This document shows positions 55,238-64,000 of a stretch of DNA of 64,000 bases, piece after piece. Position numbers and translations under genes: made by a program. The notes under the pieces are model-generated. The model had not been told where the DNA came from. It made no database searches and was given only the letters and a program-made list of their open reading frames with translations. Location of the stretch: the NCBI GenBank assembly GCA_019022495.1, contig JAFEKR010000001.1, forward strand, positions 620,001 through 684,000, written 5' to 3'. How positions within the stretch are numbered: position 1 is the stretch's first letter; each line of letters opens with the position of its first letter. This stretch comes from Epichloe hybrida. Lineage: Eukaryota; Ascomycota; Sordariomycetes; Hypocreales; Clavicipitaceae.

Positions 55238-56695
55238 ATGAACGCTGTCAAAAAGCACGCGCCTTCGCCCTTTCTTGCTCCCAGTTCCAAGACCCAGCCG
55301 AATAACCTGGCCATCATCAGTCTCTCCAAAGATAACTTCCAGCCCATTACCCTGCAGCAATCAGCTGGTGCAGTAGACGGATATGCAGAAGGTGTCACCT
55401 TGAATACAAGATTCGGCTCGTTTCCTCACTCTACTTTGCTCGATATTCCTTGGGGCTCGCAGGTTCGAGCTTCCGTGGTGGACACAGGATCCCGAGGACG
55501 CAAACGCAGACGCGGCGAAGTCGAAGACGAGGAGACACCAACCTCAAATGCGGATGATGGGAACGATACCCCGGGCTCAGCCCCCGCTAAAAAGGCCATT
55601 GTAGCCGCCAGCGGTTTCGTATACGTGCTTCGACCAACCCCAGAGCTATGGACCAGCAGCTTGCCGCATCGAACCCAAGTCGTCTACACCCCGGACTATA
55701 GCTATGTTTTGCAACGCATTAGAGCTCGACCGGGGTCACGAATCATTGAGGCCGGGGCGGGAAGCGGCAGCTTTACACATGCGTCTGCGCGTGCGGTCTA
55801 CAACGGCTATCCGAAATCAGACACTGATGTCAAGGGCAAGGTGTTTAGTTTCGAATTTCATGAGCCTCGATTCCAAAAGATGCAGGTAGAAATCAAAGAT
55901 CATCTACTCGACGGAGTTGTTCAAGTCACACACAGAGATGTCTGCGACGGAGGTTTCATCGTGGATGGAAAGTCCCCCAAGGCCAATGCTATCTTCCTCG
56001 ACCTACCGGCTCCATGGGAAGCATTGCACCATCTATCTCGGCGTAAGACACTCAAAGAGGGGAAACTGGACGAAAACCCAGGTGATTGGGTGTCACCTAT
56101 GGATCCCGATCAAAGTGTGTACATTTGCACGTTTTCGCCCTGTATTGAACAGGTCACGCGCACCGTCACGGAACTGCGAACACTGGGTTGGACAGACATC
56201 GACATGGTTGAGATTGCGCATCGCAGGCTCAACATCATGAGAGACCGAGCTGGGGTCAGTAACGCGCCGACAGACGTGACGGAAGCCGTCAAGAAGCTCA
56301 AGGTTGATCTCAAGCGGACTCAAGAATTTCACAAGGCACAAATATCTCAACCAGTCTCTGATGCTTCCGAATCCAAGATGGACGTGGACGAAATAACGTC
56401 AACTTGGACTGATAAGGAGTCCGGCAAAAACGGAGACCCTTCATGGATACAAGGCAACGTCGTCCACCGTACAGAAAATGACGTCAAGACCCATACGTCG
56501 TACCTCGTATTCGCCATTCTACCTCGAGAATGGGATGGTGCAGCCGAAGAGGCGGCCATGCTGAAATGGCCATGTGGACAGGAGACGAAGACGATCGGCA
56601 ACTTGGACAAGCAGACGAGAAAACAAGAAAAGAGAGAGCTGTTGACTGGGAAGAGACAGAAGAAGCAGAGATCTATTGATACCCAAGAAGCTTAA
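55238..56695 (+). CDS. trm61: tRNA (adenine-58-N1) methyltransferase catalytic subunit
   Basis: The ATG at 55238 (MNAVKKHAPSPFLAPSSKTQ) gives 485 residues. The frame is open further upstream but without ATG support. The N-terminal beta domain precedes the class I methyltransferase fold: SAM loop RIIEAGAGSGSFTHASARAV (~168-187), FEFHEPRF (~207), and the catalytic-site block AIFLDLPAPWEALHHLSR (~250-267). TRM61 with TRM6 makes m1A58 in the T loop of tRNAs, needed for initiator tRNA stability. Insertions (~88-115, 360-410) are typical of fungal copies. It shares about 340 bp of promoter with CysRS. Confidence 0.95.
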   Translation: MNAVKKHAPSPFLAPSSKTQPNNLAIISLSKDNFQPITLQQSAGAVDGYAEGVTLNTRFGSFPHSTLLDIPWGSQVRASVVDTGSRGRKRRRGEVEDEETPTSNADDGNDTPGSAPAKKAIVAASGFVYVLRPTPELWTSSLPHRTQVVYTPDYSYVLQRIRARPGSRIIEAGAGSGSFTHASARAVYNGYPKSDTDVKGKVFSFEFHEPRFQKMQVEIKDHLLDGVVQVTHRDVCDGGFIVDGKSPKANAIFLDLPAPWEALHHLSRRKTLKEGKLDENPGDWVSPMDPDQSVYICTFSPCIEQVTRTVTELRTLGWTDIDMVEIAHRRLNIMRDRAGVSNAPTDVTEAVKKLKVDLKRTQEFHKAQISQPVSDASESKMDVDEITSTWTDKESGKNGDPSWIQGNVVHRTENDVKTHTSYLVFAILPREWDGAAEEAAMLKWPCGQETKTIGNLDKQTRKQEKRELLTGKRQKKQRSIDTQEA

Positions 56696-57525
56696 TGAAT
56701 CCCTAACGTCGCTGGAATTTGCATTTGATTTGAGGTTTTTTTTTTTCCCTCAACACATTGCAGTGTACATCAACTTCTTGTTGAATAAGCCTGTATGAAT
56801 ACATGATTAGCAGTATCCTGGGGAGTATGAAACTCCATACGTCGTCGTATTTTATCGCAGCGCAAGTCCGCCAGGTATTGGCGTCGTGAGATGGACACCG
56901 CGAAATGCGCATCAATCTGGCTGTCTGAAGCCCGAATGGCCAACACTTTGATGTACTTGTACAATTTTACCGACAAGAAAGGCCTCTCGTTGTAAGCTCA
57001 TGTCTCGTGTGGAGGATAAGTACGAGTAGGATACTGGAAGTTGGGGAATAGAAGGGCCTTGACCCGAGACTTTTTTGTTCGAGAACACCCGCGATAAGGG
57101 CTATGCGGTCCATCCCGACGTATGGAGCAAGCGGATGTCTTTGCAAGGGCATATCGACCATCTGAAAATAAAACGCGTACGAATACACTTTTTGTTCTCG
57201 CATACATATGATGATATCTTCATCCAAGTACTTTCCCTTCCGTGCACGCCTCCCAGCGCTGTCGCTACACAAATGCTCGCTCATCATACATGACAAGCAA
57301 AAGTGCTATCGTCAACCCAGAGTCGTACCGAGTCCCCCACTTTCCGTCATCCCATGCCCCGGTCCGGCAAAACGATACCCCGCAGCAACCTGCGTTTCCA
57401 GAACTTCACCCAAATTTCAAGCTTCCGGCCATCATCTCGAGAACAGGCATTTCCCAAAACCACACCCACCACGACAAAACGGTACCGCGCCGCGCCGCAC
57501 CGCACCGCACCGCCCCGACCCAGCC
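56696..57525. other. Intergenic region before SmD3
   Basis: No gene recognised. A CCGCGCCGCACC-type GC-rich tract precedes the SmD3 start. Confidence 0.5.
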
Positions 57526-57989
57526 ATGACCTCCACAATCGGCATCCCAATCAAGCTCCTCAACGAGGCACAAGTTCGTCTCCTCGCCCCCTCCCCATCA
57601 TGAGCCGACGAAGCTAAACATGCCCAGGGCCACATCGTGACACTCGAAATCACATCCGGCCAAACCTACCGCGGCAAGCTCCTCGATGGTAAACCAAACC
57701 CCCACCACTCACCACCCGCCGTTCGAACAAAGCATGTAACTGATGTACATTTCTAGCCGAAGACAACATGAACGTCCAACTCAAAGACATTACTGTCACG
57801 GCGCGCGACGGCCGCGTCTCCCACCTCGAACAGGTGTATATCCGCGGCTCGCACGTGCGCTTCTTCATCGTGCCCGACATGTTGCGCAACGCGCCCATGT
57901 TCAGGAGTAGAAACTTGCGCGGAAGAGGTGTTGGTTTGGCAAGAGGCAGGGCGACTGTTAGTCGGGCCCGGGCAGGAGGACGGCGATAG
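57526..57989 (+). CDS. smd3: Small nuclear ribonucleoprotein SmD3
   Basis: Exons 57526-57573, 57628-57688 and 57757-57989 give 113 residues. The introns are 54 and 68 bp (donors GTTCGT and GTAAAC). The Sm1 motif ([20 protein letters not shown]...NMNVQLKD) and Sm2 motif ([20 protein letters not shown]) are complete. The Arg/Gly-rich tail ([12 protein letters not shown]) is the dimethylarginine substrate. SmD3 is a core ring component of spliceosomal U1, U2, U4 and U5 snRNPs. The intron-rich short gene structure is usual for fungal Sm genes. Confidence 0.96.
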
Positions 57990-58320
57990 GGCGAGAACTG
58001 GGTCGTTCGTTTGGTGGTGGAATCAAGGGAGAGAGGCTGGTGGAAATAACAGGGGTTTTCGGGAGGGGAAAGGAGGGGACTACAGGGTTGTTCTTGGCGT
58101 TCTGGATCACATTTCATCAACTTGTTCTTTGGTGAAGGAAGAAAAGGGGATTTACATTGGCAAACACGTGCTGTTGCTGTTGCTGTGTCTTTGGAACGTG
58201 CTGTGTTTTGGCGTGTTTGATCAAGTACTTGGAGTGCAGAAATAAAGAGGTGGACGGACGGTCGTGCGTGAGGCCAATTTGCATTGATTAAAATTAGTAC
58301 ATGCATCTTGATCGTACACA

Positions 58321-60180
58321 CTACCTCATTCTTGCCAGGGCATCCTCTGCCTTGGCAACCAACTCTCTTGTCTTTTCCAACTCCTCCACTACTTCAGCAG
58401 AGCCGCTCGACTTATTACCTTCCAACACGGTGGCCACACTCTCCTCTGCGGCTCTGACAGCCTTGCGACCTTCCTCGCGAACCTCGCCCTCCCAAAACGC
58501 CCTCGCGGCGTCCCATCTCTTCTGCACGCGACCCAGGCTGTAGACGATGCCGAGGGCGGCAACAGCGCCGGCTTCGTAGACGGTAGAGGAGAATGACGAC
58601 ATGTACAAGAGAGCGGCGAGGGACGTGGCTATGCCTGAGGTGCCGAGAGATTGAACAACGAGCTTTTGTGCTAGGGATTGCAAAGCAGGCACGGTCTCAT
58701 TCTGTAGATAGCGGCGTGTGAAGGCAATGTGGCCGGGCCATTTAGGCAGTGCAGATGAGCTCGCGAGCGTGCGCGACTCGGAAGACGCCTCGCTTGATGG
58801 TGTGGGCTGGGGATACTCTGGCGATGAGCCTCCCAGTTGGGCGATTCGGCCGGTCAGATAAACAAGCTCCTGCTCAGCAGTCGGCATGAAGCGCTGGCTG
58901 AGCATTTCATTCGTGAGCATCGCGACGTCATCTACCCGCCAAAAGAGCTTCCACCAGCCCAGCTTGCGCCATCTGCGTCCCCCAAATGCAAGATCAAGAT
59001 CCTCTTGCAGCTCAGAATGCGCCTTGTGCGCCCAGTCAGCCAGGCATTCGTTCAATGCCGCCACGGCAGGATCATGGCCCTTGAGAGTCGAACCCTTGGA
59101 TAGTTTGCGTGCCTCCAGGAGCTGCACTTCCGACAATGCATTCTGCAGCATGGAAGCGATGAGCTTTCGCACCGCGGGCTTCGTCTCGCCTGCTGACGAC
59201 GAAGCGCCTGTCTTCAACCAGTTGATGAGGATAGGAACATTACTGTTGAACCAGAGGCGTTCGTATTCCATGCCGTGCTGGGGACCTTGTCGAAATAGAC
59301 GAATGCCCTGCTCAGCCAACGACACGTCGACCATGTTGAAGTTGGTCTCTCCAAGCTGGGATTTAGATAGTCCCTCGAAATGAACAGCTGCAATAATGGA
59401 CTCATCTGTTTCGGCGACAGGGAGAGCTGATACGTTCACCGCGCCCAAAAGCCCGTCCGCAACCAGTAGAGCTTGGTGAACAGGCGTGGAAATGGGTGAT
59501 GTTCTGTCCGCAGCCGAGGGGATGTCAACTGCGGGAACCAAGACGGCATCCTCCAATGCCTTGACGGACGTTTTGCCAGGGGCGCCGTATGGGACATCGA
59601 CCTCCATAAAGAGGAACTCCAAGTTGCAGTTATCCAGATGCGGCGAAGAGATGTGCATCTCGTCTAGGCCTGTTTCCCTCTCAATTTTTAAGGAAACAGC
59701 ATGCTTTTGCGGTGGTCCCACTCGCACAATCAACGGTTTCGTCTCGTCCCGACTGTCCAGCTCCCTTTCCCATGACTGTTCTTCCTGTAGCGGGTCCGCA
59801 AGCAAAGAGCGCAGGACTCTCCGCGCCGTTGGCCCGGCTTTCGAGCCATTGTTGGTCAGTCCTAGGATCGCGATTCGAACAAATTCAGATCCCGCGTCTT
59901 GCCGCAAGCCTTGAAGCGCGAGCTGCAACCTCGAGAGGTTGATTAGATTATACGAGTGCTTCTGCAGCTCAAGGAGTGTCCTCTCCAGCTCTGCTCGGGG
60001 ATGGAGCGACGGCGTCGAGAGGTATCGGCGAGAACGGGCGTCGTGCCGGGCTCGGGTTCGAGGATGATGCGTGGGCGAGGCATTGGTGCAGGCTGGACAG
60101 GCTGATGGGGGGCGTCGTCCCTGTCTGACGAGGAGACGGCATTGGCCGCTGCGAGGCAGCAGCGCTGACTTGGACGCCAT
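58321..60180 (-). CDS. Mmc1-like mitochondrial protein
   Basis: The ATG at 60180 gives 619 residues; the frame extends two codons upstream only through a TTG. The first ~55 residues are rich in Arg/Ser and lack acidic residues, as in a mitochondrial presequence (RHDARSRRYLST near the predicted cleavage site). The body is helical (LERTLLELQKHSYNLINLSR at the start). A C-terminal region has two hydrophobic stretches (SGIATSLAALLYMSS, AGAVAALGIVYSLG) separated by a short loop, and a coiled-coil end. Layout and end motifs fit the fungal Mmc1 family of inner-mitochondrial proteins, assigned from memory of the family. Convergent with SmD3. Confidence 0.72.
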   Translation of the reverse strand: MASKSALLPRSGQCRLLVRQGRRPPSACPACTNASPTHHPRTRARHDARSRRYLSTPSLHPRAELERTLLELQKHSYNLINLSRLQLALQGLRQDAGSEFVRIAILGLTNNGSKAGPTARRVLRSLLADPLQEEQSWERELDSRDETKPLIVRVGPPQKHAVSLKIERETGLDEMHISSPHLDNCNLEFLFMEVDVPYGAPGKTSVKALEDAVLVPAVDIPSAADRTSPISTPVHQALLVADGLLGAVNVSALPVAETDESIIAAVHFEGLSKSQLGETNFNMVDVSLAEQGIRLFRQGPQHGMEYERLWFNSNVPILINWLKTGASSSAGETKPAVRKLIASMLQNALSEVQLLEARKLSKGSTLKGHDPAVAALNECLADWAHKAHSELQEDLDLAFGGRRWRKLGWWKLFWRVDDVAMLTNEMLSQRFMPTAEQELVYLTGRIAQLGGSSPEYPQPTPSSEASSESRTLASSSALPKWPGHIAFTRRYLQNETVPALQSLAQKLVVQSLGTSGIATSLAALLYMSSFSSTVYEAGAVAALGIVYSLGRVQKRWDAARAFWEGEVREEGRKAVRAAEESVATVLEGNKSSGSAEVVEELEKTRELVAKAEDALARMR

Positions 60181-60643
60181 CGCCAACAGGGTGTTGAGAG
60201 GTGGATGTTACTGATTTCATGAGTCGCTAGATATGTACATGTATGAAGACAGAGATGGAATTTTGCTGTAGCTTGCGGCTCTATACGGACTAGCGTCGGT
60301 AGAAAGCGGGAAATAGTGGACCAGTAAGAAGGACCTCGTTGTCTTGAATCGACATCCCGACTATGCCCCCTGCTAAAACCTACTTGTTTTCCTTTATCAA
60401 TAGCCATGTTGAATGATTGAATCACCCTAATGTGCTTCGAAGAATGAACCTCCAGTCTCGACCAGAGCCAACGACTTACACGGCGTCGCATAATCAGGCT
60501 GGCTTGGTATCCTCTATAGATCGCGTCCACCGGACGCCCTTTCGCCTGATACCCTAGAAGCCCTCCCATCCAACCCCCGCCAAAGTGCAACCAACAACGC
60601 CAGACATCATCATACCAGACCAGACCCCATCACCAAATCTCCG

Positions 60644-61660
60644 ATGCCTCCCATCCCACCGCACGTCAACCCCCTTCCCCGCCTCATAACCTACTACCAA
60701 ACCCACCACGACTCTTCCGGAAACCACATCTCGATCCTCCCCCTCGTCACCCAGCCCTCCATCTCCATAACCCATGTCATCCTCGCCGCCATCCACATCA
60801 ACTCCCGGCCCCAGGACCTCACTCTCAACGACCATCCCCCCAATCATCCACGCTTCCAAACCCTATGGGCTGAGCTACGCGTCCTCCAAGCCTCGGGCGT
60901 AAAAGTCCTGGGCTTGCTCGGCGGCGCCGCAAAGGGCTCGTATGCTCGTCTCGATGGTTCCCATGAAGAATTCGAATCCTTCTATGGCCCCTTGCGAGAG
61001 CTCGTCCTGGAGCGTGGCCTGGATGGCTTGGATCTGGATGTGGAAGAGCCCATGACGCTGGGGGGCATCATCCGATTGATTGACCGGCTACGAAAAGATT
61101 TTGGCAAACCCTTCATCATCACAATGGCGCCAGTGGCCATGGCCATGCTTGATCCGACCAAGAATCTGGGCGGATTTGACTACGAGGCGCTGGAGGTTAT
61201 GCGTGGACGCGAAATTGCCTGGTATAATACACAGTTCTACTGCGGATGGGGCAATCTCAGTAATACCCTCATGTATGATTTGATGCTGCAAAAAGGCTGG
61301 AGTCCCGACAAGATCGTCATTGGAGTGGTCACAAATCCTGCCAACGGCCACGGCTTTGTGGATTGGGAGATGCTGTCTGCCGTCCTTGGCATACTGCACC
61401 GGAGGCATCAAAAATTTGGAGGCGTCATGGGATGGGAGTACTTCAACAGCTTGCCAGGTGATGCCAGTCGACCGTGGGAATGGGCTGGTAATCTGTCCTC
61501 TTTGCTCAGAGGACACTCCTTGGTGCCCGTTTCAACGACACTAACCGAACAAACACAAGCCACAGCAGCCATCGAGGTTGATCCGGATCCTCTCAACAAC
61601 CGTCTGCTCGAGGTTCCCAAAGAGTTCGAGTACTATTCCGACGGGAACAGCGATACCTAG
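60644..61660 (+). CDS. GH18 family glycosidase, intracellular endo-N-acetylglucosaminidase-like
   Basis: A single exon of 338 residues without a signal peptide. The GH18 catalytic signature DxxDxDxE is present as DGLDLDVE (127-134), so Glu134 should be the acid/base. Supporting blocks are GVKVLGLLGGAAKGSY (~85-100, the SxGG-like strand), IITMAPVA, WYNTQFYCGWGN and the GVMGWEYFNSLPGD end of the barrel. The short barrel without chitin-binding modules and the lack of secretion fit fungal GH18 proteins acting on free N-glycans in the cytosol rather than cell-wall chitinases. The substrate is inferred. Confidence 0.88.
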   Translation: MPPIPPHVNPLPRLITYYQTHHDSSGNHISILPLVTQPSISITHVILAAIHINSRPQDLTLNDHPPNHPRFQTLWAELRVLQASGVKVLGLLGGAAKGSYARLDGSHEEFESFYGPLRELVLERGLDGLDLDVEEPMTLGGIIRLIDRLRKDFGKPFIITMAPVAMAMLDPTKNLGGFDYEALEVMRGREIAWYNTQFYCGWGNLSNTLMYDLMLQKGWSPDKIVIGVVTNPANGHGFVDWEMLSAVLGILHRRHQKFGGVMGWEYFNSLPGDASRPWEWAGNLSSLLRGHSLVPVSTTLTEQTQATAAIEVDPDPLNNRLLEVPKEFEYYSDGNSDT

Positions 61661-61943
61661 CGGAGAACTCCATGTTGCTTTTACGAAGAAAAAGAATATC
61701 ATAATTAGACCGCGCATTCACATTGTTCAGTCACAACAACATGACAACGTGGCTTGTAAAAGCAAAGTGTATATTTTGTCAAAATAAAAAGACAACATAT
61801 GTCTACCGTATAGTGGGCCGTGATCTTGAAGCCATTGGGTCAATCATCTTAACAATGTCGACGACAAATATAAAGAGGCTCAGCCAGTAACAAAAATGAG
61901 TCTATCTCTCCATAAAGAGCAAACACCAACAACACATCATTGC

Positions 61944-63131
61944 TCAATCACAAGTCATCCAAGGCTCGCACTGCGCCTGAACGGTGAAGTTGTTGAACTT
62001 GGGGTAGCTTCCCTTTACAGCTGAGATGATCGGGTCGAAGAAGCTATTGTTGAATCGTCCAGTCTCACAAGTAGAACATGGAGTGGTCAGGAATACATCG
62101 TAATGAGTTTTGTAAGCGAGTCGGCCCACTATGTTGTTTGTGGCGGCATCTGTAGCTTGCAGACTGAAAGCTTCGGGTATAACTACCCAGTTTGGAGACG
62201 TTTGATTGTTGTTGGTACCTCCAGGAATGACTGGGCTCTGGTTGAACCAAAGACTGTGCAGTCCAACATCTCGAAGCGCCTTGATCAGCAGCAGAGTCAT
62301 GTGAGTATCTTCGTCAACCTGGATACCTGCACACTCGATGGTGATATTGAAACCCTGTCCGCGGACCGGACCGCCAATACAACGTCCAGTGTTTTTGTCC
62401 CAGACAAATTGGTTGATGAATGCCTGCCAAGTGTCTTGCCAGTTGATAAAACGAGGGTTGACACCAGCATATACATCCAGCTGTCCCTGTTTGGGGTTGA
62501 AGGTAGGAGCAGGCTGTCCCGAAGAGGTTGTGGTGACAGTGATAGTCTTGGGGGGTTTGGTGTAAAAAGTAGACCTCGGGGGGGCAGTAGATGCTGTCGC
62601 CGTGGAAGTGTGATGTTTCATGTCCTTGGGACGAGGAGGGGGGTTGTTGTCATGATTGCAGACAAAAGCAGTCCGGCAAATGGCATCGTCGCTGAGAGTC
62701 TTGTTGATGGCAGCACTGATGGGACGACCACGATATGCCCAGCAGTTGAGAGTCTTCTTGCCATCTTTGCTGGAGACAGCACTTCCAGCCTTGAACCCGT
62801 CTGGGGTTCCATCTTCAATGTAAGCAGTCCACACCTGACCATTGGGCATGGTGGCAGTTACTCCTTGAGGGAGCCAAGGGTAAATTCCATCTTTGTATGG
62901 AATTTCAACGGCCATATCAGGAGCTTTTGGATAAGAAGAGGCAGACTCTGGCCACTTGATCTCATTATACCAGTTCATCTGACGAGAAGTGGACCAATCT
63001 GGATGCTCTTTGTCGTCTCCAATGCCACAGTCGCAGAGAATGAGGTCTCTTTTGGACGGATTCTGACTTTGGACAACGGATGCTAGGCTCAGGATGGTAA
63101 CCAGCCCAGTGGTGATCTTGGCGGCAGCCAT
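61944..63131 (-). CDS. Secreted Cys-rich protein of unknown function
   Basis: One exon, 395 residues. The signal peptide is ~1-22 (ATG at 63131). The mature part starts RDLILCDCGIGDDKEHPDWS. It has a first domain to ~165 with paired cysteines (LNCWAYRGRP, CRTAFVCNHD), a Thr/Ser/Pro linker (~170-215), and a second domain (VYAGVNPRFINWQDTWQAFI, CIGGPVRGQGFNITIECAGI, TTPCSTCETGRFNNSF) ending CEPWMTC. Several N-glycosylation sequons are present. Conserved-looking but unassigned; I infer a role at the wall or outside the cell. Confidence 0.82.
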   Translation of the reverse strand: MAAAKITTGLVTILSLASVVQSQNPSKRDLILCDCGIGDDKEHPDWSTSRQMNWYNEIKWPESASSYPKAPDMAVEIPYKDGIYPWLPQGVTATMPNGQVWTAYIEDGTPDGFKAGSAVSSKDGKKTLNCWAYRGRPISAAINKTLSDDAICRTAFVCNHDNNPPPRPKDMKHHTSTATASTAPPRSTFYTKPPKTITVTTTSSGQPAPTFNPKQGQLDVYAGVNPRFINWQDTWQAFINQFVWDKNTGRCIGGPVRGQGFNITIECAGIQVDEDTHMTLLLIKALRDVGLHSLWFNQSPVIPGGTNNNQTSPNWVVIPEAFSLQATDAATNNIVGRLAYKTHYDVFLTTPCSTCETGRFNNSFFDPIISAVKGSYPKFNNFTVQAQCEPWMTCD

Positions 63132-63882
63132 TCTGAACGACGCAAGGATTGTGTTTGTGAATGTGTTATTTGTTTGATGGGGTGTTCTTGACGAAACGAG
63201 TACGGAGAGAACTTGAAAGCAGTATGAAAAGAGATGAAGACGAAGCTGGAAAGAAATGTCAAAGGAAAAGGAACTGGGAGAGAATTACATTCTGGGCGTG
63301 CCAAGTGTTTCGAGAAACAGCAGCTGTCACTGAGAGGGAAGGAACGGCCACCCATGATTAATGTTACAGCTGGTACAACTGCGAACATGCAGTATAAAAG
63401 TGGATCGACATCAAATTAGTGCATGGTTTGGTGCAGGCCCTTCCTAGAATTGTCATGATAGAAAGCGTATGATTTTGCTAAGTGCACTTCTTGACGTTGA
63501 CTCCTTGTGCTGTGAGCTGAAGCACAATGCCGTTTTGGCGGCGGGGAGAAAGATCCAGTCGATCAAGCCAAGTGAATATAAAAACATTTATTCCTGCTGT
63601 ATCAGATGAATTAAAAATGTAGACCTAACTATATAGGTACCATAGAGCCGTTGAAACCCGAGGAAAAACTGTTGCGCACGTCTTGAGGTTGCATTCGAAA
63701 TTGAGATTTTGGCGATGTTTTGTCACTGCTACTAGCAAGCCTATCTACCCTACAATATATGTATGGCCGGGGCCCGAGACACCTTCCCCGCCAAACCCCA
63801 ATTCGACGCCGCGCACGCTGCCACATTTATCCAAGCTTGACTCCCCCATTGTGCACGACTCAATACGTTCAACTTCCTCAGG

Positions 63883-64000
63883 ATGCTCCGACGTCTAAAT
63901 ACCTCTCAATGGTTCCGCCAGCCAAGGATCCGGCAACCTAGGTCTTCTCCTCGGACGCTAGGAATTCGACACGAATCCTCGCAAGCTTCACGGATTGACC
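63883..64000 (+). CDS. 5' end of a probable mitochondrial precursor protein (cut by window edge)
   Basis: From the ATG at 63883 the frame is open to the end of the window (39 codons). The peptide starts MLRRLNTSQWFRQPRIRQPR and continues with Arg/Ser-rich sequence (RTLGIRHESSQASRID). It is almost free of acidic residues until a possible cleavage site, as in mitochondrial presequences. The product cannot be named. Confidence 0.5.
   Translation, partial: MLRRLNTSQWFRQPRIRQPRSSPRTLGIRHESSQASRID

Noticed and set aside
62103..63086. Plus-strand frame of 327 codons
   Set aside because: Antisense shadow of the secreted protein at 61944-63131, which has a signal peptide and a sensible cysteine pattern.

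Overview
The window is nuclear DNA from a filamentous ascomycete, most likely Sordariomycetes and probably Hypocreales (inference). Genes carry short introns of about 45-180 bp with GTRNGT donors and CTRAY branch sites. Several families are typical of Pezizomycotina (DUF8004, DUF6604, DUF7907, DUF1996, Mmc1). AT-rich, TpA-rich relics look like repeats mutated by RIP. Most multi-exon models were assembled by hand from splice signals and reading phase.

Layout. 1-13.1 kb: a TA-flanked MITE in AT-rich sequence, an F-box gene, a spliced 8-cysteine secreted protein, a decayed GPI-protein gene, a divergent pair of MDR dehydrogenase and CofD/UPF0052 protein, two small membrane-protein genes, and a DUF8004 gene cut off by a second MITE. 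13.1-17.1 kb: a rearranged region with relics of a sulfotransferase-like gene and a PEP-mutase/isocitrate-lyase-like gene. 17.1-25.4 kb: an amino-acid permease and an MFS transporter, each with one frame lesion, then a MULE-type MITE with a perfect 9-bp target duplication.

25.4-31.5 kb: four consecutive genes for secreted or surface proteins: DUF7907, a four-exon small secreted protein, a BIM1/X325-like protein and a His-rich GPI protein. The last two diverge from a promoter holding two back-to-back ATCWGATAA sites, the consensus bound by fungal iron-sensing GATA repressors (SreA/SRE/Urbs1). This is the most interesting regulatory signal here. 31.6-40 kb: a conserved small gene, a pICln homologue, a disrupted membrane protein and a secreted DUF1996 protein. 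40-44 kb has no recognisable gene.

44-64 kb is gene-dense housekeeping sequence: auxilin-like J protein, UBC7-type E2, intron-containing tRNA-Glu, DUF6604, CysRS divergent from TRM61, SmD3, Mmc1-like mitochondrial protein, cytosolic GH18 endoglycosidase-like enzyme, a secreted protein of unknown function, and the 5' end of a probable mitochondrial precursor. Several otherwise good genes carry small indels. The one in CysRS, normally essential and single-copy, could be an assembly error and should be checked against reads before pseudogenes are declared. No CRISPR, rRNA, virus-like or prokaryotic features were seen.
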